Positions 49,617 through 58,390 of a DNA stretch of 64,000 bases are shown here, piece by piece. Every line of letters begins with the position of its first letter. Position 1 is the stretch's first letter. A program made the position numbers and the translations under genes. The stretch comes from Mesobaculum littorinae (GTDB lineage Bacteria; Pseudomonadota; Alphaproteobacteria; Rhodobacterales; Rhodobacteraceae), in assembly GCF_004011175.1 (NCBI RefSeq), contig NZ_RQXX01000001.1:672536-736535 (forward strand), in the 5' to 3' direction. The notes under the pieces were generated by a model that ran no database searches, was not told the origin of the DNA, and worked only from the letters and a program-made list of their open reading frames with translations.

Positions 49617-50653
49617 GACCGCCGAAGCCACGCATCTCGCGACCGCGTCTGAACTGGCGATGGGTGCGCGGTAAGTGGGAACCCTATCACCGCGTCACCT
49701 GGTCGGAGGGCGGCAAGCAACGCTGTCGAGAGATCAAGCTCGACTGGCGTGGTGACGCGCAGGAACTCGATCGCCTCTACTGGTTGGCGCAAGCCGGTCA
49801 GCACCAGGCGCAGGCCCGGCCATCCCGCTACACATGGCGCGAGTGCATCGAGGCCTGGCGGCGCGACAAGGTTCGCGGCGCGGGCAAGGTCAAGGCGACC
49901 ACCCGGGCCAGCTACCAGCGCCCCATGGACGCTATCATGGAAAAGAACGGCGCAAAGGACATGCGCAAGACGACCCGCCAGGCCGTTCGCGGCGCCGTAG
50001 GCAAACTGTCTGACACGCCGCGCAAGGCCAGCCGCTATGCGCAAACGGTCTCGCTGTTGTGGACCTACGCAAGGCGCGAACTCGACTGGCCCCTTGGGGA
50101 GAACCCGGCTTCCGGGCTGGCATATTACAAGCCCGCGCGCGCCTTCGAGCCTTGGCCGGAATGGATGGTCGAAAAGTTGGAGGAAGCTCCGGCATCGGTC
50201 CGAATCGCGGCGCAGCTGATCCTGGGCACCGGCCAGCGTCCGAGTGCCGCGATCACTATGCGGCGCGACCAATTTTCTGGCGAATGGATGAGCGTGCACG
50301 ACGAAAAGGGCGACCAGTGGCTTGAGGTCTACTGCCCACCGCGTCTGCGCGCATTTATCCAGGATCAACCGGTCCGAGGCAGCCACATGCTGGCGAAGAA
50401 CCTGACCGAGCCGCTTGGATATCACGCCATCGAGAAGGCATTCCGTTCGTGGCGATCGACGCTTGGCGAGCGTGCCGCGCCCTACAGTCTTCATGGCCTA
50501 CGCAAACTTGCGATTGTCGAGCTTGCCGAAGCTGGGGCGTCCGATGCGGAGATCCAGGCGGTGACCGGCCAAAGCGCTGAGATGGTGGCCTACTACCGCT
50601 CTCGTGCGAGTCGCCGCAGGCTGTCCAAGGCTGCGCAGGAGCGCCGCAAGTGA
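49613..50653 (+). CDS. int: Tyrosine-type site-specific integrase
   Basis: 346 residues from GTG 49613. N-terminal arm/core-binding region (RYTWRECIEAWRRDKVRGAG), catalytic Arg in LILGTGQRPSAAITM, Lys in SVHDEKGDQWL, HxxR in YSLHGLRKLAIVEL, and Tyr in AEMVAYYRSRA. The usual LGH box reads VTGQSAEM, with Gln in place of His, a variation I believe also occurs in related integrases. It recombines at the 3' half of tRNA-Leu 113 bp downstream. A decayed relative ends beside the other att copy. Confidence 0.95.
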   Translation: MRPPKPRISRPRLNWRWVRGKWEPYHRVTWSEGGKQRCREIKLDWRGDAQELDRLYWLAQAGQHQAQARPSRYTWRECIEAWRRDKVRGAGKVKATTRASYQRPMDAIMEKNGAKDMRKTTRQAVRGAVGKLSDTPRKASRYAQTVSLLWTYARRELDWPLGENPASGLAYYKPARAFEPWPEWMVEKLEEAPASVRIAAQLILGTGQRPSAAITMRRDQFSGEWMSVHDEKGDQWLEVYCPPRLRAFIQDQPVRGSHMLAKNLTEPLGYHAIEKAFRSWRSTLGERAAPYSLHGLRKLAIVELAEAGASDAEIQAVTGQSAEMVAYYRSRASRRRLSKAAQERRK

Positions 50654-50684
50654 CGTGGAACGGATAGGGTATGAATAAAGAAAC

Positions 50685-50707
50685 TGTGAACGCGATTTGT
50701 GAACGCG
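50685..50707 (+). repeat. Direct repeats between integrase and att site, possible arm sites
   Basis: TGTGAACGCG occurs at 50685-50694 and again at 50698-50707, 13 bp apart. Position between int and the core site suits arm-type binding sites of Int or Xis. Confidence 0.4.
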
Positions 50708-50765
50708 TCATGTCTACCTTGACTAGCGGGATCGCCCTTAAAGCAAAAATCCCTTTACTATCAAG

Positions 50766-50821
50766 GTGGTACCCGTGGCCGGACTCGAACCGGCACGCCT
50801 TGCGGCGGGGGATTTTGAATC
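50766..50821. repeat. Proximal attachment site overlapping tRNA-Leu
   Basis: 56 bases identical to 13373-13428. They cover the 3' CCA end, T arm, variable arm and anticodon loop of the tRNA, so integration restores a complete tRNA at this side. Confidence 0.95.
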
Positions 50822-50850
50822 CCCTGCGTCTACCATTCCGCCACACGGGC
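50767..50850 (-). tRNA. tRNA-Leu(CAA)
   Basis: 84 nt including an encoded CCA. Minus strand starts GCCCGTGTGGCGGAATGG and ends CACGGGTACCA. Acceptor arms pair, the anticodon loop reads TTCAAAA (anticodon CAA, codon UUG) between GGGGA and TCCCC, and the long variable arm of a leucine tRNA is present. It is the integration target of element B. Confidence 0.95.
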
Positions 50851-51047
50851 CCGTGGGCGCTGGATAATACACCAGCGCGCCGGTGGAAAGATGTCATCTT
50901 GCCCGCTTTGGAAGAGACGGGGCGCCGTTGCGGATGGCCGGCGCTTGACCCCGGGGACGCGGCGTGGTGGATGCCGCGCAACAGCGCCACCCTTGGCTTG
51001 GCCCGATCCTGCCGGGGCCGCGCGTTATCTGAAAGGTGCGTTGCCCC

Positions 51048-51536
51048 ATGATCTCTTCGCTCTCTCCCCGTCGCCTGATGCTGATCGCCGCTTTGGGCTC
51101 CGCCCTGCTTCTGGGCGGTGCATTTGTCTTTCAGGCCTTCGGCTATGCGCCTTGCAAGCTTTGCTTGTGGCAACGTTGGCCGCATGCCGCAGCGATCCTG
51201 CTGGGCGTCATCGCCGTCTTCCGCCCGCTCCGCGCGGTGGCGTGGCTGGGGGCTGGGGCTGCGCTGCTGACGGCGGGTTTCGGGATCTATCACACCGGCG
51301 TCGAACGCGGCTGGTGGGAGGGGCCGTCCTCTTGCACCGGCAATGGCGCGGGCGTGGGCGGCCTCAGCGGTGCCGACCTGCTGTCGACCGACGGTCCCTC
51401 GAACATCGTGATGTGCGATGAGGTCGCCTGGGCCTTTGCGGGCTTGTCGATGGCAAGCTGGAATGCCGTGCTGTCGCTGGTGCTGGCGCTGATCTGGGTG
51501 CGCGCGGCCACCCGCCCGGCACGGCGCCCGGGGTGA
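51048..51536 (+). CDS. dsbB: Disulfide bond formation protein B
   Basis: 162 residues from ATG 51048. Four membrane segments, with the first redox pair in YAPCKLCLWQRWPH after the first segment and the second pair as CTGN and VMCDEVAW in the second periplasmic loop. DsbB reoxidises DsbA and passes electrons to quinone. First core gene after the prophage. Confidence 0.9.
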   Translation: MISSLSPRRLMLIAALGSALLLGGAFVFQAFGYAPCKLCLWQRWPHAAAILLGVIAVFRPLRAVAWLGAGAALLTAGFGIYHTGVERGWWEGPSSCTGNGAGVGGLSGADLLSTDGPSNIVMCDEVAWAFAGLSMASWNAVLSLVLALIWVRAATRPARRPG

Positions 51537-51589
51537 TCGCCCGAAGGTTGATCATCTCTCGCCCAACTCTATTGACGATATTTTAGGGT

Positions 51590-51679
51590 CTGTCCCGGAT
51601 AGTGAGTCTTGTCCGGCGTGGTGGCCGGGCGTTTCCTCCCTATCGGACTGGCCGCGCGCATCGTCGCGCGGCCTTTTTT
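51590..51679 (+). ncRNA. Candidate small RNA with CCUCCC motif
   Basis: No gene fits here, yet a perfect terminator follows (51650-51679). Before it, GTCCG (51611-51615) can pair with CGGAC (51644-51648), enclosing TTTCCTCCC, an anti-Shine-Dalgarno-like motif found in loops of Rhodobacterales small RNAs. A TTGACG box lies at 51572-51577 but no good -10 is visible at the right distance. Alternatively the whole is just the terminator region of dsbB. Confidence 0.35.
51650..51679 (+). terminator. Strong rho-independent terminator
   Basis: Perfect arms GGCCGCGCG (51650-51658) and CGCGCGGCC (51665-51673) followed by six T residues. It lies 114 bases after the dsbB stop. Confidence 0.9.
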
Positions 51680-52061
51680 CATGCCGAGGCACGCCGCTGG
51701 ACAGGCCGGATACCCGATGCGCGTCCCATGCGCGCCATTCGGGGTCAAAGACTTTCGTTATGCGTGCGTCAGGCACCTAAAAAGGCCCGGTATTCGCGGT
51801 TGACGGGTGCTGGCAAACTTCGTAGCGTCCTGATCAATAACTAAGTCGGCCAGTCCGGCAGGGAGAATGAACGCGGGTAAAACGCGGGAAAAGGGTCCGG
51901 ATCGACGGGCCCTTTTTTCTGTTCCGCCTTCTGCCGCGTTGCCCTTCCCTGCCCTTTCGGATCATCGGCGGGTCGCCGCGTGCGGGCCCCGGATTCCCGC
52001 CTGACAGCGCTGCGGCGCCATGCTAGAGGCCAAGGAATTAGTATTGAAAAATGGACCGAAC
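51680..52061. other. Intergenic region upstream of the IalB-like gene
   Basis: 382 bases. No supported gene. CGGGCCCTTTTTTCTG near 51907 is a second possible terminator tail. The promoter of the IalB-like gene should lie in the last 100 bases. Confidence 0.4.
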
Positions 52062-52757
52062 ATGTCTGACCTTCTGAAGACTCTGTCCCTGATCGCCCTC
52101 GTCGCCGGCGTCAGCCCCGCTTTCGCCCAGGACGACACGGCGGCGCCGTCCGCCGATGCCAGCTCTGACACTGCCACCGAAACCGACGCCGACGCCGACA
52201 CGGAAGACGGCGCCAACGCGGCGGTCGAAATGCCCGAGTCCGACCTGTCGATGGGCGAGCCCGCGCAAGGCGCGCAGGGACAAGAGCCGCAGGACGGCCC
52301 CGGCTCGACCTACGTCGCCGAGGACTTCAATGACTGGCAGATGCGCTGCGTGCGCACCGAGGACGGCAAAGATCCCTGCCAGCTCTACCAGCTGCTCCGC
52401 GATGACGAGGGCAACTCGGTCGCCGAGATGTCCGTCTTCCCCCTGCCGCAGGCCCAGGGCCAGGCTGTGGCCGGCGCCACCATCATCACGCCGCTCGAAA
52501 CGCTGCTGACGCAGCAGCTGACGATCGCCGTGGATGGCGGCGAGCCGCGCCGCTACCCCTATACCTTCTGCAACCCCATCGGCTGCTTCGCCCGCGTCGG
52601 CTTTACCGAGGCCGAGCTGAACGGTTTCCGTCGCGGTGCCTCGGCCAACATGTCGCTGGTCCCCGCCGCCGCCCCCGATCAGCGCGTGACGTTGAACGTG
52701 TCGCTGTCGGGCTTTACCGCGGGCTATGATGCCGTGGGCGAGGCCAACGCCGAGTGA
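52062..52757 (+). CDS. Invasion-associated locus B (IalB) family exported protein
   Basis: 231 residues from ATG 52062, chosen because MSDLLKTLSLIALVAGVSPA is a Sec signal peptide. A long acidic linker (residues 24-90) precedes the IalB domain: FNDWQMRCVRTEDGKDPCQL, FPLPQAQGQAVAGATIITPL, TFCNPIGCFARVGFTEAEL, with conserved cysteines. Periplasmic; family members affect host interaction in Bartonella, but most alphaproteobacteria have several of unknown role. Confidence 0.8.
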   Translation: MSDLLKTLSLIALVAGVSPAFAQDDTAAPSADASSDTATETDADADTEDGANAAVEMPESDLSMGEPAQGAQGQEPQDGPGSTYVAEDFNDWQMRCVRTEDGKDPCQLYQLLRDDEGNSVAEMSVFPLPQAQGQAVAGATIITPLETLLTQQLTIAVDGGEPRRYPYTFCNPIGCFARVGFTEAELNGFRRGASANMSLVPAAAPDQRVTLNVSLSGFTAGYDAVGEANAE

Positions 52758-52782
52758 CCGGGCAGCACCGCCGGTAACCTGC

Positions 52783-52809
52783 AAAAGGCGCGCCCAGGGC
52801 GCGCCTTTT
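52783..52809. terminator. Bidirectional rho-independent terminator
   Basis: Arms AAAAGGCGCGCC (52783-52794) and GGCGCGCCTTTT (52798-52809). The A and T runs let it work for both the IalB-like gene and the opposing ketosynthase operon. Confidence 0.9.
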
Positions 52810-52879
52810 GCATATCGGGGCGTCTGAAATGGCTGGCGCGGGCCGTCGGACGCGAAAGCCGGCGGGAAAACCCCTGGTG

Positions 52880-54088
52880 TCAGGCCCGGCGCAGCGCCAG
52901 CACGGCGTTGAGCCCGCCGAAGGCGAAGGCGTTCGACAGGACTGCATCGACCTTCGCCTCGCGCGCCTCGTTCGGCACGACGTCGAGCGCGCATTCCGGG
53001 TCGGGTTCTTCATACCCGATGGTCGGCGCGATGACGCCGTCGCGCAGCGCCATGATGCAGGCCAGAAGCTCGACAGCGCCGGTGCCGCCGATGACATGGC
53101 CGTGCATCGACTTGGTCGACGAGATCATCAAATCGTCCGCATGGTGGCCAAAGACGTCGGCCACGGCGGCGCACTCGGTCTTGTCGTTCGCGGCGGTGCC
53201 GGTGCCGTGCGCGTTGACATAGCCCACGTCCTCGGGGTTCAGCCGCGCGTCGGCCATTGCGGCGCCGATCGCACGCGCCGCGCCCTGCTTTGACGGCATG
53301 ACGATATCAGAGGCGTCCGAGGTCATGGCAAAGCCCACGACCTCGGCCAGGATCTCGGCGCCACGGGCGCGGGCATGGTCGTATTCCTCGAAGACGAAGA
53401 TCCCCGCGCCTTCGCCCTGCACCATGCCATTGCGGCCCAGGCTGAAGGGGCGGCAGGCGTCCTTGGACATCACCCGCAGGCCTTCCCACGCCTTGACGCC
53501 GCCGAAGCAGAGCATCGATTCCGATCCGCCGGTGACCATCGCCCGGGTCATCCCCGACCGGATCATGTGAAAGGCCTGGCCCATCGCGTGGTTCGACGAC
53601 GAACAGGCGGTGGCCACGGTAAAGGTGGGACCCTTGAGGTTGTACTCCATCGACAGGTGACTGGCCGAGGCGTTGTTCATCAGCTTCGGCACGACGAAGG
53701 GGTGAACGCGGTTCTTCCCCTCCTCGTAGACGGCGCGATAGTTGTCGTCCCACGTGGTGACGCCGCCGCCGGCCGTGCCCAGCACGACCCCGGCATGCGC
53801 GGCCAGATCACCTTCGAACACCAGCCCCGACTGGGCGATCGCCTCTTTCGCGGCCAGCAGGGTGAACTGCGTGAACCTGTCGTAAAGCACGATCTGCTGC
53901 CGGTTGAAGTGATCCTCGGGGTCGTAGTCCAGGACCTGTCCGCCGATGCGGACAGACAGCCGATCGACGTCGCGGATGTCCAGCGGGCCGATGCCGCACC
54001 GCCCTTCGCGCATCGCCTCCAAGGTCGCGGGCACGGATTTCCCGAGGGCGTTGATCGTGCCCGCCCCGGTAATGACGACGCGCTTCAT
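52880..54088 (-). CDS. Beta-ketoacyl-ACP synthase II-type enzyme
   Basis: 402 residues. Condensing-enzyme triad: Cys in VATACSSSNHAMG (about 166), His in VNAHGTGTAAND (about 300) and His in KSMHGHVIGGTGA (about 337), plus the final NAFAFGGLNAVL. Elongates acyl-ACP by two carbons. ATGA-coupled with a dedicated acyl carrier protein gene and next to lpxD, so it may make a special acyl chain for lipid A or another envelope lipid rather than bulk fatty acids. Confidence 0.85.
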   Translation of the reverse strand: MKRVVITGAGTINALGKSVPATLEAMREGRCGIGPLDIRDVDRLSVRIGGQVLDYDPEDHFNRQQIVLYDRFTQFTLLAAKEAIAQSGLVFEGDLAAHAGVVLGTAGGGVTTWDDNYRAVYEEGKNRVHPFVVPKLMNNASASHLSMEYNLKGPTFTVATACSSSNHAMGQAFHMIRSGMTRAMVTGGSESMLCFGGVKAWEGLRVMSKDACRPFSLGRNGMVQGEGAGIFVFEEYDHARARGAEILAEVVGFAMTSDASDIVMPSKQGAARAIGAAMADARLNPEDVGYVNAHGTGTAANDKTECAAVADVFGHHADDLMISSTKSMHGHVIGGTGAVELLACIMALRDGVIAPTIGYEEPDPECALDVVPNEAREAKVDAVLSNAFAFGGLNAVLALRRA

Positions 54089-54351
54089 GCCTTCTGATCG
54101 GCGACCAGCCCCTCGACCGCTCCGATGATGGCGGCGACCGACGAGATGTCGAAATCGCTGGCCGAGGGATCGTTGGCGTTGAAGGGGACCTGGATGTCGA
54201 AGGCCTCTTCGATGGCAAAGATCGATTCCACCAGTCCCAGACTGTCGATGCCCAGATCGTCCAGCGTCTGGTCCATGCGCACGTCTTCGGGTTCGACCAC
54301 CGCCTGCTCGGCGATGATGCGGATTACCTGGGTCTTGATCGTGTCCGGCAT
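54085..54351 (-). CDS. Acyl carrier protein
   Basis: 88 residues. Phosphopantetheine site DDLGIDSLGLVESIFAIEE with Ser in DSLG (about 38). It differs from housekeeping AcpP, which normally sits near fabD/fabG/fabF, and is coupled to the ketosynthase. Probably a dedicated carrier for that enzyme and for the acyltransferase encoded upstream. Confidence 0.85.
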   Translation of the reverse strand: MPDTIKTQVIRIIAEQAVVEPEDVRMDQTLDDLGIDSLGLVESIFAIEEAFDIQVPFNANDPSASDFDISSVAAIIGAVEGLVADQKA

Positions 54352-54376
54352 GCCGCTCGTCCCTCCTGCGCGGTGA

Positions 54377-55465
54377 TTAGTCGGATTTGGAAGCGGGTGA
54401 AACCGGTTTCTTCCCGCCCCTCAGATCGGCCAGGATCCGGGGCAGACGGCGCAGCGCCTTGTACATGTCGACATGTTGCTCCATCTTCACGGCCGGATAG
54501 CCCATCAGCACCCGCCCTGCCGGCACGTTCGACAGGATCTTGGTTCCGCCCGACGCGATCACGTCGTCGCCGACAAAGATGTTGTCGACCACGCCCACCT
54601 GACCGCCAAACACGCAGCGGTCGCCGATCTTCGTCGATCCGGCGACGCCGACCAGGGCCGCCATCAGGCAGTGTCGGCCGATTTCCACGTTGTGGGCGAT
54701 GTGCACGAGGTTGTCGATCTTGGTGCCCGTGTCGATCCGGGTGGGCCGGATCGTGCCGGCGTCGACGCAGGCATTGGCGCCAATCTCGACGTCGTCACCG
54801 ATGACCACGCCGCCCAGCGAATGGATGCGGGTCCAGCTTTGCGCCCGGATCTCGCCCTGGTCGCCCATGCTTTCGCGGGCGGCTTCGACCCCGGATTTCT
54901 CGGGCGTGACAAAGGACAGGCCGTCACCGCCGATTGCAGCGCCCGATTGCGCGATGAACCGGTCGCCGATCGTCACGTTGCGGCCGATGCGCACCCCGGG
55001 GTGCAGCAGCGCGTCGGCGCCGATGGAGACGTTCGCGCCAATGCTGACATGGGCCCCGATCCGGGCCCCGGACCCGATCCGCACCGCCGATCCGATGACG
55101 GCAAAGGGGCCGATGGCGACCCCCTCGCCCAGCTGGGCCGCGGGATCGATCACCGCCGTGGGGTGGACGCCGGTGCCGATCACCGGGCCGGGGTCCAGCA
55201 TCCGGGTCAGCCCGGCCAGCGCCAGACGCGGCCGCGTGACGAAAAGGGCGGCCTCCAGCCCCAGGGCGCGCCAGTCCGCGCCCTCCCACAGGATCGCAGC
55301 GCGCGCGTCCCCCTCGCCCAGACGGTCGGCATAGGCCGGCGCCATGGCGAGGGCGAGGTCCTCGGGCCCCGCGTCGGCGGGTTCCGCGGCGCCCGAGATG
55401 GTGATGTCGCCATCGCCATGCAGATGCGAGCCAAGCGCCTCGGCAATATCAGCCAGTTTCAGCAT
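54377..55465 (-). CDS. lpxD: UDP-3-O-acylglucosamine N-acyltransferase
   Basis: 362 residues. Short N-terminal uridine-binding domain ([19 protein letters not shown]), then a left-handed parallel beta-helix of hexapeptide repeats ([20 protein letters not shown] and on) with the catalytic His in [14 protein letters not shown] (about 250), and a C-terminal helix. Adds the N-linked 3-hydroxyacyl chain in lipid A synthesis. Heads an operon with ACP and ketosynthase. Confidence 0.9.
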   Translation of the reverse strand: MLKLADIAEALGSHLHGDGDITISGAAEPADAGPEDLALAMAPAYADRLGEGDARAAILWEGADWRALGLEAALFVTRPRLALAGLTRMLDPGPVIGTGVHPTAVIDPAAQLGEGVAIGPFAVIGSAVRIGSGARIGAHVSIGANVSIGADALLHPGVRIGRNVTIGDRFIAQSGAAIGGDGLSFVTPEKSGVEAARESMGDQGEIRAQSWTRIHSLGGVVIGDDVEIGANACVDAGTIRPTRIDTGTKIDNLVHIAHNVEIGRHCLMAALVGVAGSTKIGDRCVFGGQVGVVDNIFVGDDVIASGGTKILSNVPAGRVLMGYPAVKMEQHVDMYKALRRLPRILADLRGGKKPVSPASKSD

Positions 55466-55497
55466 GTGCGGCCCCTTCCTGTCGCTGGGGCCGAGAT

Positions 55498-57117
55498 TTA
55501 GCTTTCGGCGCCGGGCAGCGAAACCCCTGCCGCCCTCAGCGCATCCAGAATCTTGGCGTCACGTCCATAGACGTCGCGGCGATACTCCAGGCCGCCGCGC
55601 GGCTTGGTATAGGCCGTGCGATAGACGAGGTGCACAGGAACCGGGGTTTCAAGGTTCACCCGCCGCTCGACGCCTGTGTTGAGAACGGACTGGAAGAACC
55701 CCTGCGGGTCGTCCTCCTGAAGCGCGAGAAGCGCATAGGCGAACTCGAAGGGGTCGCTCAGCCTCACGCAGCCGTGGCTGAACGCGCGCTCTTCCCGGTC
55801 GAACAGGGATTTCGACGGAGTATCATGCAGATAAATGTTGTACTTATTGGGGAACATGAACTTGACCAACCCCAGCGCGTTGCGCGGGCTGGGCGGCTGA
55901 CGCATCGAGAACGGAAAGCTCGAGGCGGTGTATTGCGAGAATCCGCGGCCGCGGTTCACGACGCGCCCTCGGCTGTCGATGATCTCCATGTATCCCAGCG
56001 CGTGCGGGTTCTGCCGCAGCACGGGGAGGTATTCGTTCACGATTATCGACCGCGGGACGTACCAGCTGGGGTTGATCACCATGTGCTCAATCACGTCGGA
56101 GAACTCCGGCGTGCGGTGGCTGATCTCGGACTTGCCGATCACCGAGCGTGTCTCGAAGGTGACCTCGCCCTCGTCGACGATGCGCGCGCGGAAATCGGTG
56201 AGGTTCACCCAGACGTGACGCTTGCCCAGATCGTCGGGGAACCAGCGTTCACGCTCCATCGCGACGATCACCGCGCCCAGGCGGTCGACCGCGGGGCGGT
56301 TGATCTCGGCGATCGTGGTCTCGCCCGCGACGCCATCGACGGTCAGTCCGAAATCGGATTGGGCTGCGCGGACCGCGGCCTCGATCTCGGCATCGTAGAG
56401 GCCCGTCGCGGTACGTCCCAAATAGCCCATCTCTCGCAGGCGATCCCGCAGGGCGAGAACGGCCTGCCCGCTGTCGCCGCGTTCGAGGCGCGTGGCAGGC
56501 ACCGTGGGGCCCCAGCCGCCGCCGGCGATCACCGCTTCAAGCGCCAGCTTTTCCTTCACCAGTCGTCCGTATTCGGCCGTGCGCGGCGTAAGCTCGCGCA
56601 GGAAGCGGACCGGTTCTGCGGCAAGGAAGGCGTCCAGCATCTCGCGCCGGTCGCGCACGGGGATGTCGCGCACGATGGTCGAATCGATCTTGCGCGGCTC
56701 GACCACACCGGTGTCGAGGTCATGGGCAAATTGCAGGAAGATGCGCGTCAGCTCGACATCCAGCCGTCCGCGGGCCCGGTCGGTGGTGGCCGCCGCCATC
56801 CGCGACTTCAGTTCCTCGACGTCGTAGCGGGCGGTCGGCAGGCCATGGACGGGGGCCAGGGCTACCGCGCTCAGCAGCGCCTCGCGGCGGTGGCGCGCCG
56901 CGCCGTCGGCCCCGACCCATAGCGGGCGATACCCGGTTTCGCGATAGAACGCAGCGAGCATGTCGTCGCTTGCCGCTGTCTCTGCCACGGCCATCTTGAA
57001 CGCGGTCACCTGCGCCACGGCGGCGGGCGCCGCGGTGAAGGCCCAGCAGGCCATGGCAACCCCGGCAAGCCCCGACACAAGGGGCCGACGTGTCCGGGCG
57101 GTGGCAGCGATCGACAT
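55498..57117 (-). CDS. L,D-transpeptidase (YcbB/LdtD type)
   Basis: 539 residues from ATG 57117 (AAGGAAG upstream; a longer frame to 57258 has none). Signal peptide (residues 1-35), scaffold domain, peptidoglycan-binding domain ([33 protein letters not shown], about 215-270), then YkuD catalytic domain with the active-site [10 protein letters not shown] (Cys about 440). Makes 3-3 crosslinks in peptidoglycan or attaches lipoproteins. Periplasmic. Divergent from another peptidoglycan-related gene. Confidence 0.9.
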   Translation of the reverse strand: MSIAATARTRRPLVSGLAGVAMACWAFTAAPAAVAQVTAFKMAVAETAASDDMLAAFYRETGYRPLWVGADGAARHRREALLSAVALAPVHGLPTARYDVEELKSRMAAATTDRARGRLDVELTRIFLQFAHDLDTGVVEPRKIDSTIVRDIPVRDRREMLDAFLAAEPVRFLRELTPRTAEYGRLVKEKLALEAVIAGGGWGPTVPATRLERGDSGQAVLALRDRLREMGYLGRTATGLYDAEIEAAVRAAQSDFGLTVDGVAGETTIAEINRPAVDRLGAVIVAMERERWFPDDLGKRHVWVNLTDFRARIVDEGEVTFETRSVIGKSEISHRTPEFSDVIEHMVINPSWYVPRSIIVNEYLPVLRQNPHALGYMEIIDSRGRVVNRGRGFSQYTASSFPFSMRQPPSPRNALGLVKFMFPNKYNIYLHDTPSKSLFDREERAFSHGCVRLSDPFEFAYALLALQEDDPQGFFQSVLNTGVERRVNLETPVPVHLVYRTAYTKPRGGLEYRRDVYGRDAKILDALRAAGVSLPGAES

Positions 57118-57504
57118 ATATTTCTTCCTTCCAGATAGTGCTGACCACGGGCCGGCGGCGCCCGCCGCCGGTCTGCGGTCGGCGTTCACCGGCACCTCGC
57201 GCCGGCTCACACCCCCGTGAAGCACCTTTCGAGCGTCAGGCGAAAACTGTCCATTCACAATGACGCCAGAACGCGGCAGCGCGGCATCGGCGCCACGCTT
57301 TCAGGAACTTCGCGTTTGGTTCCCTGAAAAGTTCCACCGTTAAGCAATTTTTTGCCTAGACCGGCCAGATTGCGGCCATGCCACCGGATCGACGCTTGGT
57401 CCTTGCCCGCCCCTTGTGTCATAGAGGGGGTGCACCTGGGGATGAGGTGGCAGAAAGCCGGGACCAACCTGGCTCCTAACAGGTAAAAAGACGGGACGCA
57501 GATT
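57118..57504. other. Shared upstream region of ldt and DUF882 genes
   Basis: 387 bases with no gene of its own. It must hold the divergent promoters. A moderately AT-rich stretch (CCGTTAAGCAATTTTTTGCC, near 57340) stands out. No clear operator is seen. Confidence 0.45.
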
Positions 57505-58074
57505 TTGGCACAATCAAAAACGACGGGCCTGACCCGGCGCGGCCTTCTCGGCGCGTTCGCGGCCGGCACAATGGTGGCCGCTCCGACCTACGCTAACGCC
57601 TTCGGGCTGCTGCGCGGAGCTGGCGACATCCGGCGGATCAAGATGTACAACGGCCGGACCGGCGAAAACATCGACATGATCTACTGGATCGACGGCGACT
57701 ACATCAAAGAGGCGCTGGACGAGATCAATTTCTTCATGCGCGACTGGCGTAACAACCAGATCAAGCAGATCGACAGCCGCACCGTCGACATCATGACCGC
57801 CGCGCACAACCTGATGGACGTCAACGAACCCTACATGCTGATCTCGGGCTACCGGTCGCCCGCGACGAACGCCATGCTGCGGTCGCGCTCGGGCGGTGTC
57901 GCCAAGAATTCGCTGCACCTGCAGGGACAGGCCGCGGATCTTCGGCTGGCCTCTCGTTCGGTCGACCAGATGGCGCGCGCGGCCTCGGCCTGCCACGCCG
58001 GCGGCGTCGGGCGCTACACCAGCTCGAACTTCGTGCACATGGACTGCGGCAACGTGCGGAGCTGGGGCAGCTGA
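57505..58074 (+). CDS. DUF882/YcbK-type Tat-exported peptidase-like protein
   Basis: 189 residues from TTG 57505. Twin-arginine signal LTRRGLLGAFAAGTMVAAP. The mature part is an M15-like fold with Zn ligands: ISGYRSPATNAML, His and Asp in NSLHLQGQAADLRL, and His in NFVHMDCGNVR. YcbK/MepK relatives cleave peptidoglycan crosslinks (MepK acts on 3-3 bonds). Divergent from the L,D-transpeptidase, so one makes and the other may cut these links. Confidence 0.85.
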   Translation: MAQSKTTGLTRRGLLGAFAAGTMVAAPTYANAFGLLRGAGDIRRIKMYNGRTGENIDMIYWIDGDYIKEALDEINFFMRDWRNNQIKQIDSRTVDIMTAAHNLMDVNEPYMLISGYRSPATNAMLRSRSGGVAKNSLHLQGQAADLRLASRSVDQMARAASACHAGGVGRYTSSNFVHMDCGNVRSWGS

Positions 58075-58265
58075 TCCCGAACCGGACGGCGGAATCAGCC
58101 GCGACATGATGATGGATGAGGGGGAGGCCGCCGCGCCTCCCCTTTTCCGTTCCGGGTCACGTGGTTCAGACGCCGCCCGGCGGGCGCTACCGGTGGAAAT
58201 TTGTCGCGATCTCCATCGGCTTTTGCGTTGCGGCGCCCGGCGCGGCCCGGTATAGCAGCGCCAAC

Positions 58266-58342
<77 letters not shown>

Positions 58343-58390
58343 AGTTCTCCCCCCTATTCCCTTCGGACGTTCGGCCCGGTTTCGGGCGGC

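Larger units (their letters stand above)
13429..50821. mobile_element. Element B: tRNA-Leu-integrated siphovirus prophage with defence cargo
   Basis: 37.4 kb between two perfect 56-bp tRNA-derived repeats, with an integrase and excisionase at the tRNA-proximal end. Contents from left: type III restriction-modification, ATPase/PIN pair, Dam, lysis, tail, BrnT/BrnA, head, packaging, early genes, repressor switch, integration genes. Gene order from small terminase through portal, protease and capsid is the HK97-type order. Only the tape-measure gene is visibly broken. Left-end cargo is the part farthest from the integrase, the usual place for accessory genes. Confidence 0.9.

Noticed and set aside
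13429-50821. Gene transfer agent instead of a prophage
   Set aside because: The element has an integrase, att repeats, repressor switch, endolysin and small terminase, which point to an integrated phage.
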